64,000 nt of DNA, from contig NZ_CP060438.1 in the NCBI RefSeq assembly GCF_003590145.2, forward strand, positions 47,010 through 111,009, read 5' to 3'. Both the position numbers and the translations under genes were made by a program. This stretch comes from Pseudooceanicola algae (GTDB taxonomy: Bacteria > Pseudomonadota > Alphaproteobacteria > Rhodobacterales > Rhodobacteraceae). Below, piece by piece: positions 43,814-51,939 of this stretch. Each line of letters begins with the position of its first letter. Position 1 is the stretch's first letter. The notes beneath the pieces are model-generated. The model saw only the letters and a list, made by a program, of their open reading frames with translations, ran no database searches and was not told the origin of the DNA.

Positions 43814-45007
43814 TCAGTCGTGCGTCGCGGCGGGGGCCGCAGAGGCATCAGACGGGGTATCGGCAGCCTCGGTTGCCGGATCGGCGCGTTCTTCGACATT
43901 GACCGTCGCGCCCGGCGCGACCTTCTGAAGCCCTTCGACGATGATGCGGTCTCCGGCGGTCAGCCCTTCGGACACGACCCAGGTATTGCCGTTGTCCTGC
44001 AAGACGGTCAGGTTGCGCGGCTCAACGACGCCTTCGGCATTGACCACAAGCGCGGTCGGATTGCCGCCGCGGTCCCGCGACACGCCTTCCTGAGGCGCCA
44101 GAAACACGCCCTCCACGGTATTGGTCGGCATCTCGACCTGGACGTACATACCCGGCAGCAGGAATTCGTCGGGGTTGTCGAATTCCATCCGCAACTGGAT
44201 CACCCCGGTCTGTTCATCGACATGGGGTTCGGCGGCGGTCAGCAGGCCGGTGTGTTCATAGATGCTGCCATCCGCCAGGGTCAGCGAGACCTCGACACTG
44301 TCGTCGCGCGCATGGGTGGCGCCGGAGCCGCGCCGCCAGGCCAGCAGGTCAGCAGCGGATTGCGTCACGTCGACATGCACCGGATCAAGCCGCCGGATGG
44401 TGGCCAGCGCCGTGGTCTGGCTGGCAGTGACCAGCGCACCCTGGCTGACCTCCGACAGGCCGATCTGGCCGCCAAGCTGGGCACGGATCTCGGTCCGGTC
44501 CAACTCGATCTGTGTGGCACGCAACTGGGCGCGGGCCACTTCGACGGCGGCCCTGGCGCTGTCGCGGGCGGACAGGGCATCATCCAGCGCCTGTTCGCTT
44601 GAGACGCCACGCGTGCTCAGTTCCTGGGCGCGGACATATTCCCGCTCGGTGGCGCCAAGCTGGGCTTCGGCCTGCGACAGCGAGGCCGCGGCCTGAGCCA
44701 CGCCGGCTTCGTAGGTCGTGGGGTCGATCCGGTAAAGGATATCGCCCGCCTCGACCCGCGTGCCTTCGGCAAACAACCGTTCGATGATGATCCCGTTGAC
44801 CTGAGGGCGCACCTCGCTTTCGGCCGAGGCACGGACGCGACCGGGCAGGGTCGACGTCAGGGTCAGGCTTTGCGGTTGCATCGTGACCACGGTGACCGTG
44901 GCGGGGGGCATGCCCTGCGCCTGCCCCGGAAGCGGCATCGCGGAACCGGCCATCGCGGCCAGCACCAGCAGGGCGGCCGGGCGGCAGCCAGTAAAAATTC
45001 GGGCCAT
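43814..45007 (-). CDS. RND periplasmic adaptor (membrane fusion protein)
   Basis: A 397-residue AcrA/MexA-type adaptor. A signal peptide (~1-32) precedes lipoyl half-motifs (SEVRPQVNGIIIERLFAEGTRVEAGDILYRID), a helical hairpin (YEAGVAQAAASLSQAEAQL..., ~105-170) and the beta-barrel. No lipobox Cys is seen, unlike AcrA. AAGGAG precedes the ATG at 45007; the longer in-frame start at 45088 overlaps a palindromic operator. It is the first gene of the efflux operon. Confidence 0.93.
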   Translation of the reverse strand: MARIFTGCRPAALLVLAAMAGSAMPLPGQAQGMPPATVTVVTMQPQSLTLTSTLPGRVRASAESEVRPQVNGIIIERLFAEGTRVEAGDILYRIDPTTYEAGVAQAAASLSQAEAQLGATEREYVRAQELSTRGVSSEQALDDALSARDSARAAVEVARAQLRATQIELDRTEIRAQLGGQIGLSEVSQGALVTASQTTALATIRRLDPVHVDVTQSAADLLAWRRGSGATHARDDSVEVSLTLADGSIYEHTGLLTAAEPHVDEQTGVIQLRMEFDNPDEFLLPGMYVQVEMPTNTVEGVFLAPQEGVSRDRGGNPTALVVNAEGVVEPRNLTVLQDNGNTWVVSEGLTAGDRIIVEGLQKVAPGATVNVEERADPATEAADTPSDASAAPAATHD

Positions 45008-45066
45008 TTCCGGCTCCTTGCTGTGCGTCTGGGCCTTTGGGCTTGCAGCCGGGCCCGATCTGAAAA

Positions 45067-45089
45067 TATGAAGACTTGGAAGTCTCATA
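45067..45089. promoter_or_regulatory. Candidate TetR operator upstream of the RND operon
   Basis: AGACTT-GG-AAGTCT (45072-45085) is a perfect 6-bp inverted repeat, flanked by TATGA and TCATA that extend it. It lies in the 113-bp divergent gap between the adaptor gene and the TetR gene, the usual place for a local TetR repressor site. Confidence 0.6.
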
Positions 45090-45120
45090 ATTTGAGGCGC
45101 CGTGGAAGTGCAAGGCCATT

Positions 45121-45852
45121 ATGCTGCTCAACCACGCCCAAGGCGAAACGGTGACCCATATGCTGCAAAAGAAAGACGACCGGCACATTGCGCCGTCCTG
45201 CGGGCGAAATACGTCGCGCAGCGGTTGCCGCATGCGGGGCCGGCCAGTGGTCTATTCGCCGGACGAGCGACGTCAGCTGATCCTTGATGCAGTGGACAGC
45301 CTGTTCGGCGCGGGCGGCGTTCGGATGCTGACCATCAGCGCCATTGCCCGTGAATCCGGCATGTCGCGACGGACCCTCTATGACATCTTCGGGGATCGCG
45401 ATTCCCTGCTGCTGGCTTATATGGAACGTCTTGTTGCGCAATGCCTGCAACCGCTGGAAGCCGACAAGCACGACCTGCCCCTGGAAGCCCGCCTGCGTTT
45501 GTTGCTGACTCCGCGCCAGCGCAACGGCAGCTGGGACCTGCCGCTGGCGATTCTGCGGCAGGCGATGCTGTGCAGCGCCGATACGCCCGAAATCGGCCGC
45601 CGTTGCCTTGAAATCGGCCCGGGCCGATTTCGGACCCTGATCCGCGAGGAGTTGGAGCGCGGCGTGGCGCGCGGGGAACTGCCCGCGACCCTGGATACCG
45701 ACGCGGCAGCGGCGCTGCTGCGCGACATGATCCAGGTCCCCGTGCTGGAGGTCCTGCTGGACGATGCCTGCCGCCCGGATGACGCGGTGACCGACGCCCG
45801 GCTGGATCTTGGGCTGCGGGTCTTCCTGGGCGGCATCGCTGCCGGGGTCTGA
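45121..45852 (+). CDS. TetR/AcrR-family regulator of the RND operon
   Basis: A 243-residue TetR regulator. The HTH is MLTISAIARESGMSRRTLYDIFGDRDSLLLAYM (~63-95), preceded by RRQLILDAVDSLFGAGG. The C-terminal ~130 residues form the ligand domain. AAGG lies six bases before the ATG at 45121, but the first ~38 residues are Cys/Arg-rich and unusual, so starts at 45160 or MRGRPVVYS (45232) are possible. Divergent placement beside the RND operon with a shared palindrome suggests it represses the pump. Confidence 0.82.
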   Translation: MLLNHAQGETVTHMLQKKDDRHIAPSCGRNTSRSGCRMRGRPVVYSPDERRQLILDAVDSLFGAGGVRMLTISAIARESGMSRRTLYDIFGDRDSLLLAYMERLVAQCLQPLEADKHDLPLEARLRLLLTPRQRNGSWDLPLAILRQAMLCSADTPEIGRRCLEIGPGRFRTLIREELERGVARGELPATLDTDAAAALLRDMIQVPVLEVLLDDACRPDDAVTDARLDLGLRVFLGGIAAGV

Positions 45853-45856
45853 GGCC

Positions 45857-46252
45857 TCAGCCGTCGTATTCGGCGTCCGAAACCTGTTCCATCCAGGTGA
45901 CCGCCACGCCGTCAATGCTTTCCTGAATGGCGATATGCGACATGGCGTTTTCCGGGGCCGCGCCGTGCCAGTGCCTTTCCCCCGCCGGAAAGAAGACCAC
46001 ATCGCCGGTCGTGACTTCTTCGACCGCACCGCCAAGACGCTGCACGCGGCCCTTGCCGAAAGTGATAAGGATGGTCTGCCCGGCCGGGTGGCTGTGCCAG
46101 GCCGTGCGCGCGCCCGGTTCGAAAGTTACCAGCGCGCCAGCGCTGCGCCCCGGCGCATCGGCCTGAAACAGGGGATCAAGGCGCACATGGCCGGTAAAGT
46201 ACTCCGGGTTGCCGGGCCTGGACGGGGTGCTGCCCGCGCGGGTGATCTTCAT
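45857..46252 (-). CDS. Cupin-domain protein
   Basis: A 131-residue single cupin. The two cupin motifs are visible: GARTAWHSHPAGQTILITFGKGRVQ (~46-70) and GDVVFFPAGERHWHGAAPENAMSH (~84-107), giving a His/His/Glu-type metal site. AAGGA precedes the ATG at 46252. It is convergent with the TetR gene and shares its strand with the CofD-like gene downstream of whose end it lies. Similar small cupins include quercetinase-like and carboxymuconolactone-associated proteins; no substrate can be assigned. Confidence 0.82.
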   Translation of the reverse strand: MKITRAGSTPSRPGNPEYFTGHVRLDPLFQADAPGRSAGALVTFEPGARTAWHSHPAGQTILITFGKGRVQRLGGAVEEVTTGDVVFFPAGERHWHGAAPENAMSHIAIQESIDGVAVTWMEQVSDAEYDG

Positions 46253-46288
46253 AGTCGATATCCTTTTTCGGGGACTGGAACGCCGCTG

Positions 46289-47470
46289 TCAGTCGAGAGA
46301 GACGAGGATCTGCGCGACCTTGACCGGATCGTATTTCGCCTCGCCCGGCAAGGACAGGGGAAGGCGCAGGCAGGGAATGCCATGGCGCGTCCGTACCTGT
46401 GCGCAGGCGTCCTCGGGGACGGACACATCGCAGATCACATGGGTCATCAACCGCTTGACCGGCACATCGGGCCCGCAGTCGGCCCGCAGCGGGGTCAGGA
46501 TCGCCGCCACCTGATCGGCCAACCCATGCCCGAGGGCTTCGGGGTCGGTGCCGAGACTGGGCAGGTAGGCCTTGGGCACACGCCGCGTGGCGACGGCGGC
46601 GCCGACACCCGCGGGCAGCAGGTTCGCCACGACGCTGGAATAAAGGCTGCCGGGAGGATAGCAGATCACATCGGCGCTTTCGATCAGCCGGCGGTTCCGC
46701 TTGGGGAGGGGGACCTTGCGGGCCGGGATCGCACGGCGTCCGTCGCTCAGGAAACAGCGGGTGATCGGCGCTGTGATCGGCGGGGTTTCCTTGCCACTGA
46801 TCAGGCGTTGGCCGATGATCTCGCGCCCGTCGGCCAGATCAACGCCCAGATGCAGGTTGTCGTCGACGATGACGCGCACGGTGCCACGCACATCCACCAT
46901 CTTGGACATCAGGAACAGCACGGGCTCCAGCGCGCGGCCGTTTTCAAGGTACCCGCCCGCCAGGATCAGGTTCCCGATACTGGCGCTGCGGTAGTCGAAA
47001 TCCGGCGGAACGGCGCGGGCGAAACTGTCCAGCAGGGTCAGGATCAGCCGTCGCATCGGCTGGGTGATCGCCGCGATCAACGGGTGTTTTCCGGTCACGA
47101 TCCGGTCCACCTCGGCCCGCAGATCGGCGGGGCGGCCGGTTTTCGGCAAACGGTAGCTGAACAGCGCGAATATATCCGGCTGACCAAGGACAGTTTCATC
47201 GGCCAGCGCCATCAGGCGGCTGCGCAGATCCCCGACCGCCGGCATGTCGAAGGCCTGTCGCAGGCTTTGCGAACTGCCCCCGGAATCGAACGGCGTGATC
47301 AGGTGCATCGAATTGAAGGTATAGTGCTTGATCTGCCGGGAAATGCCGTTGAGCGCGCTGCCGCCACTGAAGAACAACAGGCGCGGTCCATGGTGCGGGG
47401 CGCTGCGGGCGCGGGCAACACGCAGGTCGTCGGGAAGCCGCAGATCGCGTTCCACATGCATGGATGTCAT
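46289..47470 (-). CDS. CofD/YvcK-superfamily protein of the GAK-type system
   Basis: A 393-residue protein of the CofD-YvcK fold. Glycine-rich FFSGGSALNGISRQIK (~32-47), ITPFDSGGSSQSLRQAFDMPAVGDLRSRL (~57-85) and CYPPGSLYSSVVANLLP (~268-284) correspond to the YvcK/CofD nucleotide-sugar or phosphate-binding loops. No F420 biosynthesis genes are nearby, so a CofD role is unlikely. I recognise it as the 'GAK system CofD-like protein' of uncharacterised neighbourhoods. The ATG at 47470 follows GGAGATG; longer frames to 47545 lack a ribosome site. It is divergent from the kinase genes. Confidence 0.82.
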   Translation of the reverse strand: MTSMHVERDLRLPDDLRVARARSAPHHGPRLLFFSGGSALNGISRQIKHYTFNSMHLITPFDSGGSSQSLRQAFDMPAVGDLRSRLMALADETVLGQPDIFALFSYRLPKTGRPADLRAEVDRIVTGKHPLIAAITQPMRRLILTLLDSFARAVPPDFDYRSASIGNLILAGGYLENGRALEPVLFLMSKMVDVRGTVRVIVDDNLHLGVDLADGREIIGQRLISGKETPPITAPITRCFLSDGRRAIPARKVPLPKRNRRLIESADVICYPPGSLYSSVVANLLPAGVGAAVATRRVPKAYLPSLGTDPEALGHGLADQVAAILTPLRADCGPDVPVKRLMTHVICDVSVPEDACAQVRTRHGIPCLRLPLSLPGEAKYDPVKVAQILVSLD

Positions 47471-47662
47471 GACAATTTCATCTCCGTCAGGTCGAAATGG
47501 CTTGATTGCACCTTGGAATTCCGATGCCGAAAAGCGCATATGCACCCATGATCATGAAACATGACATAGGCAAGACGGCCAAGGGTGTCATCCGCTGCGG
47601 CAATCGGCAAAGCTGGCCGATGCCCGCTTTGGTTGTCCGCTGCATGGGGAAAAGGCGCGCCC

Positions 47663-49294
47663 GTGCCGCGTCCTGACGCCGTCGCCGAAAACATGTCCTT
47701 CCTGCTGGCCGAACTCGACGGCCAGCTGAGCCGGCTGGCCGACTACCTGGCCGGGCCGCGTCGGGACCTGGCGCTGCAACTGGTGCAGCGGGCGGGCTAT
47801 TCGCACAACCTGTCCGCGCGGGTCCGCAAGGCCTGCCTCGCAGGCATGTTGCGGCCCAAGTGCAGCGAAGCCCAGCATCTGCGCCTGCAGGGGATCGACA
47901 CCATTGCCCGCAACCTCGACCTGCTGTCCCGGCTGGGGCGGCGCGCCGTGGAGCATGCCGAACGGGCCGAGCGGCAAAAACTGCTGCGCACCGACACCTA
48001 TGTCGCCCCGGTCAAGCTGGTGCGCCGCACCGTGGCCCGAATCCCCGAGGCAATGGAGGCCGCGAACAGCAAGCTGGCGGTCGAGATCGGCCAGTCCCGC
48101 AACGCGATCACGGAATTCCACGACCGCCTGTTCCGCACCTATACGCGCGACATGCAGGGCACCAAGCACACCGAAGACCTGGCCCATGGCCTGCTGACCC
48201 TGAACGAGGTCTACCGCATGGGCGAGGCCCTGCTCGCGATCAGCGAGGCCCTTTTGTCGATCAACATCGGGCAAGTGGTCCAGTTCGAACGCTATTTCAC
48301 CCTGCGCAGCGTGCTCGACAACGCCGGAAGCGACGATGAGGTCACCCTGCAACCGCTGGCCGAAACCCGGTCGGGCAGTTCGATTTCCAGCGTCAACCTG
48401 CGCAACGCCAAGGGCAAGACCGTGGCGGCGGTATTCAAGGACGGCGACCGCCGCAAGGTCAAGGAAGAGCGCGTCGGGGTGAAAAGCTGGAACTCGGTCT
48501 ATCCCGGCCTCGCGCCCGAGATCCTGTCCTATGAACGGCGCGGCAAATCCGCTGCCATGCTGATCGAACATCTGGAAGGCGAAACCTTCGAGGATATCGT
48601 GCTGGGGTCCAGCGATGCCGCCCTCGCCGAGGCACAGAAGGCCCTGCACAAGACCGTCGGGGACATCTGGCGCCAGACGCGCACCGCAGACCCGGCCGAG
48701 ATGAAGGCGATGGACCAACTGGCGCGGCGGATGCCCGATGTCTATCGCCTGCACCACCGCTTCACCCGTGGCAGCCAGGTCGTGAACGGCGTGAAGATTC
48801 CCAGCATGGACGCGCTGATCGCCGCCGCCGCCCGGCGCGAAGCCCGGCTGGCCGCGCCGTTTTCGGTCTATATCCATGGGGATTTCAACCTCGACAACGT
48901 GATCTACGATCCGGTCAGCCGCAAGATCCGCTTCATCGACCTGCACCGGTCGCGTTACATGGATTACGTGCAGGATGTTTCGGTCTTCATGGTGTCGAAC
49001 TACCGCCTGCAGGTGCTGGATGCCGGCACCCGCGCCCGCATCGCCGCAGTGGCCATAGACATGCATGGCATGGCGGCGAAATTCGCCCGGCGGCACAAGG
49101 ATGCGACCTTCGAATACCGGCTGGCCCTGGGGCTGGCCCGGTCCTTTGCCAGTTCGACGCGCTTTGTCGTCGACCAGGACCACGCGCGCCGGATGATCCT
49201 GCGCGCCCGCTACATCCTGGACTCCGCGCTTGCCGTGCCCGAGGGGCGCGAAGCCCGGTTCCGGTTACCCATGAGGATGCTGTTCAGTGACTAG
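47663..49294 (+). CDS. PhoU-like domain fused to an aminoglycoside-phosphotransferase-fold kinase
   Basis: A 543-residue protein. Residues ~10-210 are all-helical with PhoU-like repeats (LLAELDGQLSRLADYLAGPRRDLALQLV; RLGRRAVEHAERAERQKLL). The rest is an APH/choline-kinase-like domain: the Brenner motif HGDFNLDNVIYD near residues 408-419 and metal-binding Asp in FIDLHRS near 424-430. The GTG at 47663 has GGGGAAAAGG upstream; ATG 47693 is the alternative. It begins the plus-strand GAK-type operon and overlaps the ATP-grasp gene by eight bases. The substrate of the kinase is unknown. Confidence 0.8.
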   Translation: MPRPDAVAENMSFLLAELDGQLSRLADYLAGPRRDLALQLVQRAGYSHNLSARVRKACLAGMLRPKCSEAQHLRLQGIDTIARNLDLLSRLGRRAVEHAERAERQKLLRTDTYVAPVKLVRRTVARIPEAMEAANSKLAVEIGQSRNAITEFHDRLFRTYTRDMQGTKHTEDLAHGLLTLNEVYRMGEALLAISEALLSINIGQVVQFERYFTLRSVLDNAGSDDEVTLQPLAETRSGSSISSVNLRNAKGKTVAAVFKDGDRRKVKEERVGVKSWNSVYPGLAPEILSYERRGKSAAMLIEHLEGETFEDIVLGSSDAALAEAQKALHKTVGDIWRQTRTADPAEMKAMDQLARRMPDVYRLHHRFTRGSQVVNGVKIPSMDALIAAAARREARLAAPFSVYIHGDFNLDNVIYDPVSRKIRFIDLHRSRYMDYVQDVSVFMVSNYRLQVLDAGTRARIAAVAIDMHGMAAKFARRHKDATFEYRLALGLARSFASSTRFVVDQDHARRMILRARYILDSALAVPEGREARFRLPMRMLFSD

Positions 49295-50168
49295 GAAAAT
49301 CGCAATCATCGGCACGCCCGAAAAATGGTCGACCGAGGCGCTGGCCGATGCCATGGCCGCCCGCACCGGGTACCGCCAGGTGGTCGACATGGGCCAGGCG
49401 GTGCTGGACCTGGGGGCCGGGACGCTGACCTGCGACGGGGTCGACCTGTGTCAGCTTGACGGGCTGGTGCTGAAGAAGATCGCCGAGGATTACAGCCCCG
49501 ATGCGCTCGACCGGCTGGAAATGCTGCGCATGGCCGAGGCGGCGGGGGTGCGGATCTTCAGCCCGCCAGTCAACGTGCTGCGCCTGATGGACCGTCTGGC
49601 CTGCACCATGACCCTGCGGCTGGCCGATATCCCGATGCCCGAAACCACCATCACCGAAAGCGAAACCGCTGCCGCCGCCGCGCTGGAGCGCTATGGCGCG
49701 GCGGTGTTCAAGCCGCTGTTCTCGACCAAGGCGCGGGGCATGATGCTGCTGGACAGTGACGCGCCCGACGCCCGCGACAGGATCGCGGAATTCCACGCCA
49801 CCAACCCGGTGATGTATATCCAGCAAAAGGCCGATCTGTCGGGGGCCGACCTTGGCATGGTCTTCCTGAACGGCGACTATCTGTGCACCTATGCGCGAAT
49901 CAGCCAGACCGGCAGCTGGAACACCACCATCCATTCGGGCGGCAAATACGCCGCCTTCGACCCCACCCCCGAACTGATCGACCTGGGCCGGCGGGCGCAG
50001 GCCCCCTTCGGCCTGACCTTCACCACGGTCGATATCGCCCTGACCAGCGCAGGCCCTATCGTCTTCGAGGTCTCGGCCTTCGGCGGCTACAGCGGTGCGC
50101 TGAAGGGCTGTGGCATCGACGCCGCCGCCCTGGTCGCGGATCATGTCCTGCAGGAGATCGGCGCATGA
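49287..50168 (+). CDS. ATP-grasp enzyme of the GAK-type system
   Basis: A 293-residue RimK/GshB-like ATP-grasp protein. The N-terminal MTRKIAIIGTPEKWSTEALADAM leads the pre-ATP domain, KPLFSTKARGM (~145-155) contains the ATP-binding Lys and small loop, and VFEVSAFGGYSG (~266-277) is the metal-binding region. That last region has Ser where the usual E-x-N has Asn. Such enzymes join a carboxylate to an amine or thiol. GTG at 49287 overlaps the kinase stop, and the stop overlaps the next gene (ATGA). It matches 'GAK system ATP-grasp enzyme'. Confidence 0.85.
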   Translation: MTRKIAIIGTPEKWSTEALADAMAARTGYRQVVDMGQAVLDLGAGTLTCDGVDLCQLDGLVLKKIAEDYSPDALDRLEMLRMAEAAGVRIFSPPVNVLRLMDRLACTMTLRLADIPMPETTITESETAAAAALERYGAAVFKPLFSTKARGMMLLDSDAPDARDRIAEFHATNPVMYIQQKADLSGADLGMVFLNGDYLCTYARISQTGSWNTTIHSGGKYAAFDPTPELIDLGRRAQAPFGLTFTTVDIALTSAGPIVFEVSAFGGYSGALKGCGIDAAALVADHVLQEIGA

Positions 50169-51256
50169 AGACCACAAGCGATGTTCTGGCCGCCCTCGAC
50201 CTGGCCCCGGCCGAAGACGCCCGGCCCTTTCACCTGACCGTCGGGCCGGTCACGGTGTCCGTCTTTTGTCCGGGGGGGCTGCGCGAGACGCTGACCGAAT
50301 ACTTCGCCGATGTGCTGCTGCCCGCCAGCGCGAGCCCGAACCCCGGCGCCCTGCCGGTTCACCTGCTGCCTGAACAGGCGCTGGACCCGGCCCCGCAGTG
50401 GAGCGACTGGCAACGCGAGCCCGGCAAGACCGGGCGCAAGGATGCGGTGCGCGACCTTCTGGACGGGCGGCTGATCTGCAAGCTGCGCAGCGGCGTGACC
50501 TTCCTGCAGGCGCCGGGCGTGGCGGTTGCCTTCGGTCCGCTCGAGGATAATGTCAGCACGGTCATCAACTTCATCAACACGCAGATCCTGTCGGCCTGCC
50601 TGCGCGACGGCTGGCAGCTATGCCATGCCGCCGCGGTGACAAAGGGCGCGCAGACCCTCGCGATCTCGGGACTGTCGGGGGGGGGCAAGTCCACCTCGAT
50701 CCTCCGGATGATGGATATCGACGGCGCGCGGTTCATGAGCAACGATCGCCTGCTGGTGCGCGCGGGCATGCCGCCGCAAGCGCTTGGGATCCCGAAACAT
50801 CCGCGCATCAACCCCGGCACGATCCTTGGCAATCCGCGCCTGCACGGGCTGATCCCGGAACGGCAGCGCGCCGAACTGGCGGCAATGCCGGCGGCGGACC
50901 TCTGGTCGCTGGAAGAGAAACACGACCTTATCATCCCCGAGATCTACGGCCCCGACCGGATGCGCCTTGCCGGTGGCCTGACCGATTTCTGGGTCCTGAA
51001 CTGGAGCCACGACAGCAGCACCGACACCCGGCTGACCCCCGTCACCCTGGCAGAGCGCCCCGATCTGCTGAGCGCGATCATGAAAAGCCCCGGACCCTTC
51101 CACCAACATGCCGACGGACATTTCGAACCCAATGGCGCCTCCCCGGACCCGGCGGCCTTTCTGACCGCCCTGCAGGGCGTGCAGGTCTGCGAAGTCTCCG
51201 GCCGGATTGATTTCGACCTTCTGGCGGCCAGGGGACGGGCGCTGCTGGATGGCTGA
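50165..51256 (+). CDS. HprK-related kinase (type B) of the GAK-type system
   Basis: A 363-residue protein. A P-loop GLSGGGKSTS (~169-178) follows CHAAAVTKG, and FMSNDRLLVRA (~188-198) supplies the conserved Asp, the pattern of HPr kinase/phosphorylase catalytic cores. The N-terminal ~150 residues are unlike the HprK regulatory domain. No HPr or PTS gene is nearby, so another substrate is likely. ATGA overlaps the ATP-grasp gene, and an eight-base overlap joins it to the phosphatase gene. Confidence 0.85.
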   Translation: MKTTSDVLAALDLAPAEDARPFHLTVGPVTVSVFCPGGLRETLTEYFADVLLPASASPNPGALPVHLLPEQALDPAPQWSDWQREPGKTGRKDAVRDLLDGRLICKLRSGVTFLQAPGVAVAFGPLEDNVSTVINFINTQILSACLRDGWQLCHAAAVTKGAQTLAISGLSGGGKSTSILRMMDIDGARFMSNDRLLVRAGMPPQALGIPKHPRINPGTILGNPRLHGLIPERQRAELAAMPAADLWSLEEKHDLIIPEIYGPDRMRLAGGLTDFWVLNWSHDSSTDTRLTPVTLAERPDLLSAIMKSPGPFHQHADGHFEPNGASPDPAAFLTALQGVQVCEVSGRIDFDLLAARGRALLDG

Positions 51257-51935
51257 GCCAAGCTATATCGTCTTCCTGCGCCATGGGGATTACCACCAAC
51301 GCAAGGGCGCCCCGTCGGCGCGCCAGCCCTTTGCCCTGACCGACGCCGGGCTGGACCAGACCTGCGAGGGCGCGCAGGAACTCGCGGCGATGTTGGCCGA
51401 TCTCGCGCGGCCCCTTGCACCACAGGCCTATACCTCGCGCCAATTGCGAGCCTGGCAGACGGCGACTGGTCTTCTGGAGCGCCTGCGGGCGCAGGGCCAT
51501 TCGCTGGACCCGATCAAACAGACCTCGGCGCTTGGGGAACGCAGCGTCGGCGCGGTGGCAAACCTGACCATCGCGGAAATCGAAGCGGTCCTGCAGGCCG
51601 ATCCCCGGTACGAGGTACCGCCCCCCGGCTGGAAATCCGACAGCGCCTATCGCCTGCCCTTTGAAGGTGCCGAAAGCCTTGCCGAAGCCGGCGCCCGCGT
51701 CGCACGCCACCTGCGCGACACCCTGCGTCCGGGTCAGGTGGTTCTGCATGTCGGCCACGGAGCGTCCTTCCGCCATGCCTGCCACCAGCTTGGCGTGCTG
51801 GAAAAAGAAGATATCCCCAAACTCTCGACCTTTCATGCCCGACCGTTACTTCTGTGTCATGAAGCCGATGGTAGATGGCACCATTTGGCAGGCGCATGGA
51901 AGGTCCGGATCCCGACCGAGGACCCGACCGACTAG
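51249..51935 (+). CDS. Histidine phosphatase superfamily protein
   Basis: A 228-residue phosphoglycerate-mutase-like phosphatase. The catalytic RHG is at residues ~11-13 (VFLRHGDYHQR), and the second catalytic His in HVGHGASFRHACHQL (~169-183). Arg in TSRQLRAWQTA completes the phosphate pocket. It removes phosphate from an unknown substrate. Placement among three kinase or ligase genes suggests it reverses or completes one of those reactions. The ATG at 51249 lies inside the end of the HprK-like gene. Confidence 0.88.
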   Translation: MAEPSYIVFLRHGDYHQRKGAPSARQPFALTDAGLDQTCEGAQELAAMLADLARPLAPQAYTSRQLRAWQTATGLLERLRAQGHSLDPIKQTSALGERSVGAVANLTIAEIEAVLQADPRYEVPPPGWKSDSAYRLPFEGAESLAEAGARVARHLRDTLRPGQVVLHVGHGASFRHACHQLGVLEKEDIPKLSTFHARPLLLCHEADGRWHHLAGAWKVRIPTEDPTD

Positions 51936-51939
51936 CCGG

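Noticed and set aside
41630..44602. 990-codon plus-strand frame opposite the RND genes
   Set aside because: A shadow of high-GC codon usage; His/Arg/Gly-rich with no domain, while both minus-strand genes are full-length known families.
46289..47470. CofD-like gene as coenzyme F420 biosynthesis
   Set aside because: No CofC, CofE or CofG/H homologue is near, and the motifs and neighbours fit the GAK-type set instead.
50165..51256. HprK-like gene as part of a classical PTS control system
   Set aside because: No HPr, EI or PTS EIIA gene lies nearby, and its N-terminal domain differs from that of HprK.
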